From NCBI GenBank assembly GCA_024195265.1, contig JAJLRJ010000006.1, positions 9,061,639 through 9,125,638 of the forward strand: a stretch of 64,000 bases of DNA. The letters run 5' to 3'. A program made the translations under genes and the position numbers. Each line of letters starts with the position of its first letter. Within the stretch, counting starts at the first letter, position 1. Origin of the DNA: Dendrophyllia cribrosa (Eukaryota; Cnidaria; Anthozoa; Scleractinia; Dendrophylliidae). Positions 10,950-18,294 of the stretch are shown piece by piece. The notes below the pieces were generated by a model. It was given only the letters and a program-made list of their open reading frames with translations. It made no database searches and was not told where the DNA came from.

Positions 10950-11680
10950 CACTGAAAATAAAAAACCCTTCGCTATACAGCGGCCAACACCCTTACTTAG
11001 AAGCGGGAACGATAAGCGCGGCAAAATAACAAGCAAATGACATTCCCCGCTCTACGGCGGTAACACGATAATACTTCGCTTACAAAGCGGAAACAACAAA
11101 TATAAGCAAGACAACACGGAAATAAAAAGAGTCCTCGCTATCCCGCGGCAAACACCTCGCCTACGAAGCGGGAACAATAACGGAATTAGCGCAGCAAAAT
11201 GACATGCAAAAGAACACTCCTCGCTCTATGGCGGCAACACGCTAATACTTCGCTTACAAAGCGGAAACAACAAACATGAGCAACACAGGGCATAAATGAA
11301 ACTCCTCGCTATATAGCGGCAAACACCTCCGTACGCATCGAAACAAAAAACGTAGCAAAACAACATGCGAATGAACATTCCTAGCCTACGACGGTAACAC
11401 ATTAAAACTACGCTTACAAGCGGAAACAACAACAAAAACCGGCAAAACGGCGGCAAAATGAAACTCCTCGCTATGTAGCGGCAAACAACTCGCTTAACAG
11501 CGGAAACAATAAACACAGCAAAACAACATGCAAATAAACATTCCTCGCCTAGGGCGGTAACACGCTAACACGTCGCTTACAAAGCGGAAAACAAAGAAAG
11601 CAAATTAGCAGATAAAACAATATTTCTCGCCATAAAGCGGTAGCACCTCGCTAGAAAATAGCAAATATAACCAAACGAAA
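10950..11680. repeat. Array of short CGCT...AGCG hairpins
   Basis: A long series of short imperfect stem-loops of the form CGCT-N4-7-AGCGG is spaced over ~730 bp (for example CGCTTACAAAGCGG and CGCTATATAGCGG). They are separated by A-rich spacers with recurring AACAAC and ACACG words. No coding frame is credible. It occupies the place where gag/RT would be expected. Confidence 0.7.
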
Positions 11681-11757
11681 GAGACGAAAATGAAGCTGCG
11701 AACAAAACGCGTGGCAAGACTAGGAGACATAACAAAATGGCAGGAAAGAAAAAATAC

Positions 11758-11901
11758 CTAAGCGTCAGCGACTGGAGGCTGAACCGCCGGGGCAGCTGGA
11801 ACAACTTCTACGGCCACTTCAGCGGCGGGAACAGCGCCGGCCGGTTCTTCTAAAGCAACAGGAGCAGCAGGCGGAGGAGGAAGGTCTGGAAGATCAGCCA
11901 T
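11758..11901 (-). CDS. Pro/Ala/Val-rich short ORF at the 5' end of the recombinase element
   Basis: A 47-aa frame beginning MADLPDLPPPPAAP and ending in a low-complexity acidic Pro/Ala/Val stretch. It lies just inside the terminal repeat on the coding strand, where a gag-like ORF would start. It may be the truncated N-terminus of such a protein. An upstream in-frame ATG would add residues encoded by the repeat. Confidence 0.4.
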   Translation of the reverse strand: MADLPDLPPPPAAPVALEEPAGAVPAAEVAVEVVPAAPAVQPPVADA

Positions 11902-11932
11902 AGTATGCTGGTGCCGGTTGACTAGAAAAAGA

Positions 11933-12113
11933 GATAGATGCTTCCTCGACGGGAACGCCGGCCAAATGAGGACGATCGAGGCCGAAACACGGAATTTATG
12001 CAAAAGGGGGGCGCAAAGCATCATGCTTGCCAAAAAGCATGAACGCCCGGTGGAATTTGAGGGATAAAAGATGAATTCCGCGATGCGCTAATTACGTATG
12101 CAGTGAGAATAGT
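11933..12113. repeat. Split direct repeat, outer right copy
   Basis: Matches 9144-9324 and ends GCAGTGAGAATAGT at the PolB junction. Confidence 0.88.
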
Positions 12114-12779
12114 CCATCCGGAGCCTTCAGATATCCACTGTGCAATTTTATTTAATATCTGTTGTTTGGACAATTGCAAATCTTCAGCGATGTTATTGTG
12201 GTTGATAATTGTTTGTGCTACACTATTGAAGTATGCTGTTTTATATGTGATTTCACCATCAGACAATTTTGTGAATGTTGTCTTTAATGTCTCAACGAAC
12301 TTGAAACCTTTCATCGATGTTAATATGTTTATGAGCTGGTATTCAATACCTTTTCTAGTGTTTTGTAGTTGAACTAATGGGTCTTTGTTGTTTTTTATAT
12401 CAATTTCATAAGACTTTGTATAGCCTTTAAGAGCTTTGTCCGTTTGCTCTATTTTAGTCCTTGGCAATGGAACTGGTTTTTTGGTTTTAGGTGTTGGAAT
12501 TGGTTTTATTTTCTTTGTTCTTGGTGCTGGAACTGGTTTGTAATCATCTCTGAACTCAATAGGTGGTAAAATGATATTGTCTTCATAATTTTTAACCATC
12601 TGCCTGACAGATTTTCTCGGTGTAGGAACTGGTCTCCTACGTTGTTTTTCGTCATCTACCACGATAATTTTAGGCTTTTTATTCTGTTGCTTTAAAAGCA
12701 ATTTGATGAGTTCTGATTTACTAAGTTTCTTAAGATCACTCTTATTCATATCTATAAGGTTAGATTTTTCTGATTTCAT
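12114..12779 (-). CDS. polB: DNA polymerase B, N-terminal ~222 aa (split gene)
   Basis: The 5' part of the interrupted polymerase. It starts at an ATG preceded by a TATTATATA box. A lysine-rich helical N-terminus (residues ~12-31, LKKLSKSELIKLLL) looks SAP-like. Four proline motifs follow: PVPTPR (50-55), PVPAPR (82-87), PIPTPK (93-98) and PVPLPR (102-107). They resemble class II SH3 ligands. The last Polinton codons before the insertion encode SEGSGW. The frame then runs into the inserted element, adds ~30 foreign residues and stops at 12021. The frame resumes on the far side at 9002, so the insertion alone broke the gene. Confidence 0.88.
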
Positions 12780-12792
12780 ATATATAATAATT
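12780..12792 (-). promoter_or_regulatory. Start-proximal AT box (polB)
   Basis: Reads AATTATTATATAT directly before the ATG on the minus strand. It also shares a further upstream CTATAGA...TTTTAAATAGTTT block with the gene starting at 13156. Confidence 0.6.
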
Positions 12793-12895
12793 CTATAGAT
12801 AATCTTTTAAATAGTTTTACAAATGTGCGTTTAAATATAGTCGAGAATTCAAATAATCCAATCATGGATCCTTCGAACTATAACTATGAAAAGAA

Positions 12896-13156
12896 TTAAT
12901 TTTGTGTGTAATTTGGATTATTTTTTTGTGTTATGTTGATGATTCGTTGCATTATATTATTGACATTTACATTCTTCATATGCTTTTTTGTTTTCAAGTG
13001 ACACCATTTCCCTGCAAGTGTATAATTTTTATCATTTTTACAAACATTACAATACCACTCTTTATTTAACATACATAAGGTTTTATGTTTTTTTAGTTCT
13101 TCTGTTGTGAAAACTTTTGGTCTACCGCGACCTCTCTTAACATTTTGATTTTCCAT
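12896..13156 (-). CDS. AT-hook plus C2H2 zinc-finger protein, 86 aa
   Basis: A small basic protein that probably binds DNA. An AT-hook (KRGRGRPK, residues 7-14) is followed by one finger with C36, C39, H53 and H59. The combination suggests a nuclear regulator or DNA-condensing factor, but the role is inference. It lies upstream of polB on the same strand, with its own AT box and the same upstream block, so the two may be expressed together. Confidence 0.75.
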   Translation of the reverse strand: MENQNVKRGRGRPKVFTTEELKKHKTLCMLNKEWYCNVCKNDKNYTLAGKWCHLKTKKHMKNVNVNNIMQRIINITQKNNPNYTQN

Positions 13157-13172
13157 ATATAATACTATACTA
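13157..13172 (-). promoter_or_regulatory. Start-proximal AT box (AT-hook gene)
   Basis: TAGTATTATAT immediately precedes the ATG on the minus strand. The CTATAGATATTATTTTAAA sequence just upstream matches the block before polB. Confidence 0.6.
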
Positions 13173-13620
13173 TAGATATTATTTTAAATAGTTTCATAAT
13201 AGTGCGGATAATATTGGTCAAGAATTATATATTTTGCATTATTGCGTAATAGTCAGAAACATTAATATTTTTGGCTACCAATGAATAGCGAATGCAAAGA
13301 TATAAATATCTCAGAAATTTCTGGGATACTTGTAAATAGTAACATCTCTTTAAAACAATTTTGTATATCCCTTTAAATCCCTGATTAGTGTTCTAATGTT
13401 ACTGATTGTATTTTTTAAACCCATGTGCCCTGGATCAGATGAATATTTCTACATCTTTCCAAATCCGCGTTGCTGCTTGTTTTTGTTGTGCTAGATATAC
13501 TATTTTCTTGTTTGAGATATTTAATATTATCAACTTTGGTTTGTTTCAACACATTACATTCATCATCGTATCTATTGTTTTCTATCTCATTGCAGATAAT
13601 ATTCAATAACTCTTTCAATG
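13173..13620. other. Polinton intergenic region
   Basis: AT-rich. A minus-strand 67-codon open stretch (13415-13618) has no ATG, no AT box and no recognisable domain, so it is not called as a gene. Confidence 0.5.
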
Positions 13621-13839
13621 TTACAATCGATAAGATTTAATCGATAAGATAAGATACAATATATCTTCATCAATTTCATGTATTTTTTTATGATAAAGTT
13701 TCAATAATTTCTTTTTATATTGTAACAGATCCAATCTACGCTCATTATCATATATTTTATCATGAAGATTGTCTATTTCATCTTCACATTCCTGAATTTG
13801 AAAATTTATTTTTTTGATATATTTCTCAATGCCGCTCAT
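13621..13839 (-). CDS. Small coiled-coil protein, 72 aa
   Basis: Starts at the ATG at 13839 (MSGIEKYIKK), which the AT box supports. An in-frame ATG five codons earlier lies inside the box. The protein is Lys/Glu/Leu-rich with a heptad-like stretch (ECEDEIDNLHDKIYDNERRL) and is probably an alpha-helical coiled coil. No family is recognised. It follows the integrase on the same strand. Confidence 0.6.
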   Translation of the reverse strand: MSGIEKYIKKINFQIQECEDEIDNLHDKIYDNERRLDLLQYKKKLLKLYHKKIHEIDEDILYLILSIKSYRL

Positions 13840-13855
13840 GATATATATAAACATT
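13840..13855 (-). promoter_or_regulatory. Start-proximal AT box (coiled-coil gene)
   Basis: ATGTTTATATATATC directly precedes the ATG on the minus strand and overlaps the integrase stop. Confidence 0.5.
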
Positions 13856-14798
13856 ATATATTTTTTACATCTTTTAGCGGTATCCAGCTGTTAAAATCAT
13901 CACTATATCCTTTCCACTTCACCAAAGCTTGTTTTTTCTTATAGTCTCTTTTGATAACCTTATCTATACGAAAAACATCTTGTTTAGCTTTCAATAACTC
14001 CTGTTGATAGAAAGATCCTTCTATTGATTCATCATTGAGATCTTTTAATTTGTAAGTTATAGGATTAGTGTATTGTATCTTATCGACTGTAAACACTTCT
14101 TCAGTCCAGTTTGGTGTATAACCCTTGTCGAACACATTCCGTTTATACTTTGAAATTCTAACCTTATCACCAACTTTAAATTTTGGTTTATATGATAATA
14201 GTTCCGTATCATATAGATTGAAATAAACAGTTCCTTCATTCTTTTTCATAGATGCTTCAATAGGTTTCATTTTAATACTTGAATGCTTTGTACTGTTGTA
14301 TTCATTTAATAGTTTTGGTAACATGTCTAAATATTGTGTTGTATTTTGAGCTGTAAATTGTTTCCACATTTTAGATTTTAATGTTCTGTTAAATCTCTCA
14401 ATAATAACAGCTTTACCTTCATTGAAAGTAGAATACATCTCAATATTATTTTTCTTTAGCCAGTCTTTGAAAGTTTTATTATAGAATTCAGACCCTTGGT
14501 CTACCCAAATAAATTTAGGTTTCCGTTTGGATTTTTTAATAACATCATCAAATGATTCAGTAATTGTATTACCTGTTTTATTTTTAATAGGGATGCTCCA
14601 AGCAAATTTCGAAAACACATCAATGATGTTTAACAAATATCTATATCCTTTATTCCATTTTGAAAACTTCTGCATTTCTACAAGGTCAGCGCTCCAAATA
14701 TCATCTATTCCATTAACAATAACACGTCTCTTTTGAAATTTCCGTTTGATTGGTTTATGTAGTTCATTTGCAAGGAGTTCAGCCCAATCATTACTCAA
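13854..14798 (-). CDS. int: rve-family integrase with C-terminal chromodomain
   Basis: Catalyses insertion of the element. The RNase H-fold core has the catalytic triad D38 (SADLVEMQKF), D100 (WVDQGSEF) and E134 (IIERFNRT), with 33 residues between the last two. The chromodomain is at ~274-311 (ALVKWKGYSDDFNSW) and could read host histone marks. The frame is open from ~14822 but contains no ATG before residue 42, which lies beyond the first catalytic Asp. The codon at 14798 is TTG. No AT box is present. It overlaps the PLA2 gene in the -1 frame at a slippery heptamer (14810-14816), so expression as a PLA2-integrase fusion is possible. The alternative is a mutated ATG at 14798. Confidence 0.93.
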   Translation of the reverse strand: MSNDWAELLANELHKPIKRKFQKRRVIVNGIDDIWSADLVEMQKFSKWNKGYRYLLNIIDVFSKFAWSIPIKNKTGNTITESFDDVIKKSKRKPKFIWVDQGSEFYNKTFKDWLKKNNIEMYSTFNEGKAVIIERFNRTLKSKMWKQFTAQNTTQYLDMLPKLLNEYNSTKHSSIKMKPIEASMKKNEGTVYFNLYDTELLSYKPKFKVGDKVRISKYKRNVFDKGYTPNWTEEVFTVDKIQYTNPITYKLKDLNDESIEGSFYQQELLKAKQDVFRIDKVIKRDYKKKQALVKWKGYSDDFNSWIPLKDVKNI

Positions 14799-14816
14799 CT
14801 CCTTTTTACGTTTTTT
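14747..14816 (-). promoter_or_regulatory. Candidate -1 ribosomal frameshift signal (heptamer plus pseudoknot)
   Basis: On the coding strand A_AAA_AAC (14816-14810) is in the correct phase of the PLA2 frame. A 5-nt spacer follows, then stem 1 AAGGAGTT (14804-14797) pairing with AACTCCTT (14779-14772). Loop bases TGATTGG (14790-14784) pair with CCAATCA (14753-14747), giving an H-type pseudoknot with 4 nt between helices. The -1 frame after the heptamer is the integrase frame. The PLA2 stop is 12 nt after the heptamer. Confidence 0.6.
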
Positions 14817-15469
14817 GACTTCCTTTTAACACCTAATCCAAGTTTTTGTTTTACATCAATCGTGTTTCTAGCCAACCAATGCCCCCATTGTCTTTCATTA
14901 TACGGTACGTTGTCTAAAGCTTGAACCATTTTTCGGTCTGCCTTATTTTTACATTTCCTATCATCCTTGCAGACTGAATAATCGACATCATGTTGCATTG
15001 CTATTTCATCAGTTCTTCCTGTAGGTTGGTCATATATTTCTAATATTTGGCCAGTTGTTGGGTCATATTTCACTTGACTCTTTAAATCATTATATGGGCC
15101 AGTATATTTATGGCCGGGTAATGTCCAACCGCCTTTTGGTTTCGGAAGCTTCCCAATGGCCTTATGAATATCAATCCCACTACCTTTATGCAATGGATCT
15201 AGTTTCTTACTAATATCTGAAGTTAAACTATCTAAGGCTTGATCCAAATATTTATCAGCCATTCCTTTTATTTGTTGTTTAGCATAACCAGATTTAATTG
15301 CCTTTGATGCTCCGATTCTACCTAAATTATACAAACCTTTTAAAGCGCTTTTAGCTGCTATTTCACCAAGACTGTGACTACCTTCTATATTTAAAAAGCC
15401 CCCATCTTGCGAGGGCTCAATTAGTTTCCCTGTTTTTGTTTTATAAATTTGGTTTTTGTTATACCACAT
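14795..15469 (-). CDS. PLA2-like minor capsid protein (main part)
   Basis: A 224-aa frame containing a parvovirus VP1-type phospholipase A2 signature: calcium-loop-like YTGPYND (122-128) and catalytic H160-D161 (MQHDVDY). By analogy it would breach the endosomal membrane during entry. KGSG at 95-98 resembles a protease-processing site. The C-terminus is very basic. The natural N-terminus appears to be the ORF at 15421-15582 in another frame, so there is a frame break near 15440. An ATG at 15469 could still start a shortened product. The 3' end overlaps the integrase in the -1 frame. Confidence 0.85.
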   Translation of the reverse strand: MWYNKNQIYKTKTGKLIEPSQDGGFLNIEGSHSLGEIAAKSALKGLYNLGRIGASKAIKSGYAKQQIKGMADKYLDQALDSLTSDISKKLDPLHKGSGIDIHKAIGKLPKPKGGWTLPGHKYTGPYNDLKSQVKYDPTTGQILEIYDQPTGRTDEIAMQHDVDYSVCKDDRKCKNKADRKMVQALDNVPYNERQWGHWLARNTIDVKQKLGLGVKRKSKNVKRS

Positions 15470-15582
15470 TCAGCGCAAGTGCATTTCAACATAGTTCGAC
15501 CATTTTTAGTTTTCACATATCGTTCGCTTCCTGGAACACATTCAGTGACTTTCTTCTGTCTAACACAATATGATTTTACCAT
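15421..15582 (-). CDS. N-terminal piece of the PLA2-like protein, other frame
   Basis: A 53-aa frame beginning MVKSYCVRQKK directly after an AT box. It contains a Cys cluster (KCTCAECG) that may bind metal. It overlaps the start of the main PLA2 frame and stops at 15421. The box-plus-ATG arrangement marks this as the real gene start. A one-base change in an A-rich run (~15435-15450) separates it from the main part. No canonical slippery heptamer is present, so mutation is the simpler explanation. Confidence 0.65.
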   Translation of the reverse strand: MVKSYCVRQKKVTECVPGSERYVKTKNGRTMLKCTCAECGITKTKFIKQKQGN

Positions 15583-15596
15583 TATATATATAAGTT
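15583..15596 (-). promoter_or_regulatory. Start-proximal AT box (PLA2 gene)
   Basis: CTTATATATATA immediately precedes the ATG at 15582 on the minus strand. It supports that ATG rather than the one at 15469. Confidence 0.6.
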
Positions 15597-16080
15597 AGAT
15601 ATTTCTAAAATAATGTTCGAGGAATCTCTCATTCTTCATTGTATCATATATGTCAAATACTTGCAATAAATTATAATACGAATTCCCCTTATTCATTTCG
15701 TTCAGAAAGTATAAACAGAAGTAGCCACATGTAGACGTTTTTATGTTTTGGATTTGGTTGTTTTGGTGAAGCAGTGTCATATTCCTTCTTTTCGCATGAT
15801 TTACGATCTCTTGAAATGGAGGCATACCAAAACTGTCAAAATAATTTATCACGTTGTCTTTTACATAAGTTGTAACCCAATGAGATCCTGCCATATAACT
15901 AGGTTCCAGATTGTAAATAAATAATGCTTGGCTATGATTATGTGGAACTCTTTCATCCCTTAACAGAACATCACTGATTGGGATGTTTAAATATCTGCAC
16001 CATTTTATTAGATCATGATTACTTAACGGGATGTCTTTGTGGAATTTCGGTTTTACAGTATTGCTCCGAGAAGAGGAATA
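15595..16080 (-). CDS. Adenain-type cysteine protease, no ATG at its head
   Basis: Processes virion proteins during maturation (adenovirus protease family, C5-like). The catalytic elements are His in GSHWVTTY, Asp in NYFDSFG and Cys in STCGYFCLYF. The frame is open from the codon after the UAG of the pX-like gene (16081-16083) to 15595, 161 codons. It has no ATG until just before the catalytic His (15894). Residues upstream of that ATG (DLIKWCRYLNIPI, ALFIYNLEPSY) look like true protease sequence. No AT box is present. It would therefore need UAG readthrough, a non-AUG start, or a start codon now lost. Confidence 0.88.
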   Translation of the reverse strand, partial: YSSSRSNTVKPKFHKDIPLSNHDLIKWCRYLNIPISDVLLRDERVPHNHSQALFIYNLEPSYMAGSHWVTTYVKDNVINYFDSFGMPPFQEIVNHAKRRNMTLLHQNNQIQNIKTSTCGYFCLYFLNEMNKGNSYYNLLQVFDIYDTMKNERFLEHYFRNI

Positions 16081-16083
16081 CTA
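16081..16083 (-). other. In-frame UAG between pX-like and protease frames (possible readthrough site)
   Basis: Sequence context is CAA-UAG-UAU. The protease frame continues for 161 codons without another stop. I saw no strong downstream hairpin. Confidence 0.35.
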
Positions 16084-16875
16084 TTGAAAGGGCTGCTTTT
16101 CCCTAATAGCAAGCCTTCGCCCCTTTTGGTTGTCTTTTTTTTTTGGTTGCTTTTTTTTAATCCCCATACCTATCGTATTATCGGGCCAACTCCCATAAAA
16201 TGGAGGTGGTCTATATACACCAATTCTTGGAGCTCCCATACCCTTTTTCTTACTAGTTCCTATTCGTGGAGCCCCACTACCAGTTTTACCAGTCAAAGCA
16301 TTTAGAAGGAGTGGAACACCAATGCTTGCCAACAGAGTGCCTAAAAATCCACCTGATTGTGTTTTTGTTGGTTTCACATGAACACCTGAACCTGATTGAA
16401 GGGCTTTCAATATATCCTGTTTTTGTTTCGCAGATAAAAGATGCTTATATTCTATCAGCTTATTAATTTTGTCTTGTGGTACGAGAAAACCACCCGACTG
16501 TACGCCTTTGCCAGATATTGATTTCACAATCTGAGAAGCACCTTCTGAAGCCAATCCAGCAAGAGCTGATAGCCCAAGGGTTTTGCCTATAGTTGGTGCT
16601 AGCGTCTTTCCAATACTTAAGATAGAAGTTAGTAGACTACCTCCAACCTGTTTTCTGATATTACTTTTAACAAGTTTGATATCCATACCCTTATTCATCA
16701 TACGATTCTTCTCCAATCTCTTCTTCACCATCGATGATACATATAAAACGTCATTGCCATGAAGAGATTTATTTGATAGTCTGAGAACAATAGTTTCCCT
16801 TTTTTTGAAAGCATTGCTAAGATTCTTCTTTTGATTGTCAGACAAATTTACTTTGATTTCAAAAAGCTGAGTCAT
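16081..16875 (-). CDS. pX/pVI-like core or minor capsid protein, 264 aa
   Basis: A basic virion-type protein. The hydrophobic segments (~80-110 and ~178-195) are amphipathic or membrane-active in character, and the C-terminus is strongly basic (KKKQPKKK). Repeated Gly motifs occur at 77-80 (VGGS), 127-130 (SGGF), 174-177 (SGGF), 161-164 (SGSG) and a duplicated GAPRIG (~201 and ~214). These fit possible processing sites for the adjacent protease. Assignment rests on composition and on position next to protease and capsid genes. The gene starts after an AT box and ends at a UAG in frame with the protease. Confidence 0.7.
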   Translation of the reverse strand: MTQLFEIKVNLSDNQKKNLSNAFKKRETIVLRLSNKSLHGNDVLYVSSMVKKRLEKNRMMNKGMDIKLVKSNIRKQVGGSLLTSILSIGKTLAPTIGKTLGLSALAGLASEGASQIVKSISGKGVQSGGFLVPQDKINKLIEYKHLLSAKQKQDILKALQSGSGVHVKPTKTQSGGFLGTLLASIGVPLLLNALTGKTGSGAPRIGTSKKKGMGAPRIGVYRPPPFYGSWPDNTIGMGIKKKQPKKKDNQKGRRLAIREKQPFQ

Positions 16876-16894
16876 TTCTTATATATAATATATA
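16876..16894 (-). promoter_or_regulatory. Start-proximal AT box (pX-like gene)
   Basis: ATATTATATATAAGAA precedes the ATG on the minus strand. Confidence 0.6.
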
Positions 16895-16939
16895 TTATAT
16901 AAAATTTCACATAATATATATGAAATAAGGATATTTATT

Positions 16940-18226
16940 TTACACTATAACCAATTCATTACCCACCTTGTCAATGACAACAGATTCTTCATATAGGACT
17001 ACAGCATGAACATTGAAGTTTGCAGCTGCATTCTGGCTTAGTCTATACCTAAAGATTAGCTGTTTCGGATCTCTTGTTATTTTTTCAGTTTGATACGTAA
17101 GATTAAAGTAAATCAACCCATACAGAGAACTATAGTTTGCTAAGTTCAGTTGAGTTCCGCTGTTATAGTCATTTTTCCGCATAGTATATGACATCAAATC
17201 GTTAAAGATTCTCACTTTTGATTCTGTATCATACTCTGTTTCTGGATAAAAGACTCCATTTCCATATTCTAGTCTACAGTTTAAAAGGGAAGAGTTATTA
17301 TCAGCAGCATTAAGTTTAAAAGTGTTCATTAGATAAGGACTGTCTTCTTCAACTGCATCATTAGGCGGGTTTGTTCTTTTCAAGTAAACAAAAATGTGTT
17401 TGACATTGTCAATACTGCTTGAAATCTGGAAAAATCCTGATGATTGTGTAGGAGCTGATGCTTCGTACATTTCCCTTAAATATTTCCACTGAGTTTCTTT
17501 AAGAAATGAGCTAACGAAATTGTCATACAATGAATCCTTTGGGGTTAGTTTTGGCACCCATAGCAAAAACCTATTAACAACAATTCTTCCAGCATCAGTT
17601 CCATTAGCCATGTGAATGAGTTCACCATCGTTTTGTAGCTCAATGTTAAATTGTATTTGCATTGGTACAAGCATCTTATCTTCAAGTTCTTCAAAAAATG
17701 AGAACCTGTTCAATGGTATAATCACAATAATGTTTTTAGCACCACCAGTCCCATTGTCTCGAAGTGCTTGAGTTTGCAACCGGCGAGCTTCAAATCCTGT
17801 ATTCGTGTTGGCTGTTGTAGCATTCGTGTCCAAATACCAGAAACTGTTTTTAGCGACTGATCTGCTATAATCATCAGAATACTCTAGCAAATTCTTCACA
17901 AAAGTGACCTTGTGTAGATTATCAGTGTCGTACATAATTTTCCCAGCGCTTTTAATCATTATGTGGTCAATTAAGGAATGCGCTCCATTAATGACTGTGA
18001 TTCTGTCAGCAGCAGCATATCCCGATCCGTCTGCTAATTTCTGTACTTGGAATTGGACTTCAATATAGGCATTATACCAATCGTAGAATGATGACCGATC
18101 GTTGATTGTGAACTTGTAACCATTTTTGACCTGATGTTGACCGTTAGCTGGGGACCTGATTACATCATCGAGTTGGAATCGCACCAACTCATTTCTTTGA
18201 AGAAAATTATCTGTTCTAAATGACAT
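16940..18226 (-). CDS. mcp: Major capsid protein, double jelly-roll (hexon-like)
   Basis: A 428-aa protein of the size and character of Polinton/adintovirus hexon-like capsid proteins. These form trimeric capsomers of an icosahedral shell. The N-terminus runs MSFRTDNFLQRNELVRFQLD. Two beta-rich halves follow, with conserved-looking segments HIMIKSAGK (first half) and IFRYRLSQNAAANF (C-terminal). No stops or frameshifts are visible. It lies in a head-to-tail minus-strand cluster with pX-like, small basic, penton-like and PPxY genes. An AT box precedes the ATG. Confidence 0.9.
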   Translation of the reverse strand: MSFRTDNFLQRNELVRFQLDDVIRSPANGQHQVKNGYKFTINDRSSFYDWYNAYIEVQFQVQKLADGSGYAAADRITVINGAHSLIDHIMIKSAGKIMYDTDNLHKVTFVKNLLEYSDDYSRSVAKNSFWYLDTNATTANTNTGFEARRLQTQALRDNGTGGAKNIIVIIPLNRFSFFEELEDKMLVPMQIQFNIELQNDGELIHMANGTDAGRIVVNRFLLWVPKLTPKDSLYDNFVSSFLKETQWKYLREMYEASAPTQSSGFFQISSSIDNVKHIFVYLKRTNPPNDAVEEDSPYLMNTFKLNAADNNSSLLNCRLEYGNGVFYPETEYDTESKVRIFNDLMSYTMRKNDYNSGTQLNLANYSSLYGLIYFNLTYQTEKITRDPKQLIFRYRLSQNAAANFNVHAVVLYEESVVIDKVGNELVIV

Positions 18227-18240
18227 TATAATATTATGTT
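18227..18240 (-). promoter_or_regulatory. Start-proximal AT box (major capsid)
   Basis: ACATAATATTATA directly precedes the ATG on the minus strand. Confidence 0.6.
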
Positions 18241-18294
18241 AGATAAATTTTAACAATTAAAAAATATATTCATATTAAAATCATTTTATTGATT

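Larger units (their letters stand above)
9003..12110 (-). mobile_element. Split-direct-repeat tyrosine recombinase element (Ngaro/PAT-like, no RT)
   Basis: A ~3.1 kb insertion inside PolB. Read on the minus strand, the order is terminal repeat, body, two internal repeats side by side, other terminal repeat. This is the split-direct-repeat arrangement of Ngaro/PAT-type DIRS-order elements. The left terminal repeat (to 9065) is repeated at 9323-9387, and the right one (11933-12113) at 9144-9324. It encodes a tyrosine recombinase and a short proline/alanine-rich ORF. No reverse transcriptase or RNase H is visible. AGT occurs at both junctions, either as the crossover sequence or as a 3-bp duplication. 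The body is GC-richer than the Polinton, which supports separate origin. Confidence 0.85.

Noticed and set aside
11226..11804. Several hydrophobic minus-strand ORFs as membrane proteins
   Set aside because: They translate the hairpin array, and the repeated motif creates the apparent hydrophobicity.
13415..13618. A 67-codon minus-strand Polinton ORF
   Set aside because: It begins at TTG with an in-frame stop just upstream. It has no AT box and no recognisable domain.
15435..15470. A second programmed frameshift at the PLA2 N-terminus
   Set aside because: No X_XXY_YYZ heptamer is in the correct phase, so a single-base mutation is simpler.
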